A stretch of DNA of 5,442 bases from Oscillospiraceae bacterium (GTDB taxonomy: Bacteria > Bacillota > Clostridia > Oscillospirales > Oscillospiraceae). The notes beneath the pieces were generated by a model. The model was not told the origin of the DNA, did not search any database, and saw nothing but the letters and a program-made list of their open reading frames with translations. A program made the translations under genes and the position numbers. This document shows positions 5,213-5,442 of this stretch, one piece after another (the first letter of the stretch is position 1; each line of letters opens with the position of its first letter). The stretch is taken from the NCBI GenBank assembly GCA_031263805.1, contig JAISFB010000011.1:1-5442 (forward strand), given 5' to 3'.

Positions 5213-5440
5213 GTGACTGATATAATGACCGCCCGCGTTACGGCGGTACACAGGGAACGGTATGAGCTGATGTGCGAGAGCGGCGAGCTGCCCGCCGGAC
5301 GCTGGCAGAGCTACATATTGCTCAAACGCGAGGCAAAATTCAGCGACGACAGAACCGGCGCATTGCGTGAAAAGTACGCGAAGACCAAGGCCATCGCGCT
5401 GTGGAACAAGCAGAGGAAGAAGGACTCCGGCAAAAAATAA
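5213..5440 (+). CDS. 75-residue RsgA-like mini-protein, apparently an internally deleted ribosome-assembly GTPase
   Basis: RsgA is a GTPase of roughly 300-350 residues that acts in late 30S ribosome maturation. Residues 6-25 here (MTARVTAVHRERYELMCESG) resemble the first strand of the RsgA OB-fold. Residues 26-75 (ELPAGRWQSYILLKREAKF onward to the Lys-rich end) resemble the RsgA C-terminal helix. The rest of the OB-fold, the GTPase motifs and the zinc-binding Cys/His cluster are absent, so no GTPase activity is expected. The join is at ESGE, a short motif I expect at both parent sites, suggesting deletion by short-repeat recombination. The GTG at 5213 is chosen because GGAGG (5202-5206) is 6 nt upstream; ATG at 5225 is an alternative. 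It is under an attenuator. It could be a decayed gene or a retained small ribosome-binding protein. Family assignment is from remembered similarity, not a search. Confidence 0.6.
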   Translation: MTDIMTARVTAVHRERYELMCESGELPAGRWQSYILLKREAKFSDDRTGALREKYAKTKAIALWNKQRKKDSGKK

Positions 5441-5442
5441 AG

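Noticed and set aside
5200..5220. Six-codon ORF (MEESSD) overlapping the RsgA-like start, as a second leader
   Set aside because: It begins inside the GGAGG site region with no binding site of its own, so it is probably coincidental.

Overview
The window looks like a piece of a moderately GC-rich Clostridia-type (Firmicutes) chromosome. This is inferred from AGGAG-class ribosome binding sites, sigma-A-like promoters, an AgrC/AgrA-type (GHKL plus LytTR) two-component pair and a clostridial-looking RsgA tail. The species cannot be named from the sequence alone.

Left half, minus strand (about 1-3575), read right to left: a promoter, a LytTR response regulator (2702-3463), a small soluble GHKL histidine kinase (1981-2664), a compact terminator/promoter junction (1911-1979), a structured leader, and an ABC exporter with fused membrane and ATPase domains (1799 to the window edge). 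A perfect 12-bp direct repeat with 21-bp period lies just upstream of the exporter promoter. That is the geometry expected of a LytTR-regulator target, so the region reads as a small regulatory circuit: kinase and regulator control an exporter. The kinase has no membrane or sensor domain.

Middle, plus strand (3640-4736): a divergent promoter, a palindromic element and a complete class II Fic/Fido protein with an intact catalytic motif and an N-terminal inhibitory motif, closed by a strong intrinsic terminator. The 4740-4928 stretch contains no convincing gene.

Right end, plus strand (4929-5440): a strong extended -10 promoter, a 10-codon leader peptide and a long folded RNA with mutually exclusive antiterminator and terminator hairpins, followed by a 75-residue ORF. 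The ORF looks like the first strand of the ribosome-assembly GTPase RsgA joined directly to the RsgA C-terminal helix, with the GTPase and zinc domains missing. The attenuator in front of an internally deleted RsgA-like gene is the most unusual item here. The exporter promoter with its direct repeats is the second.
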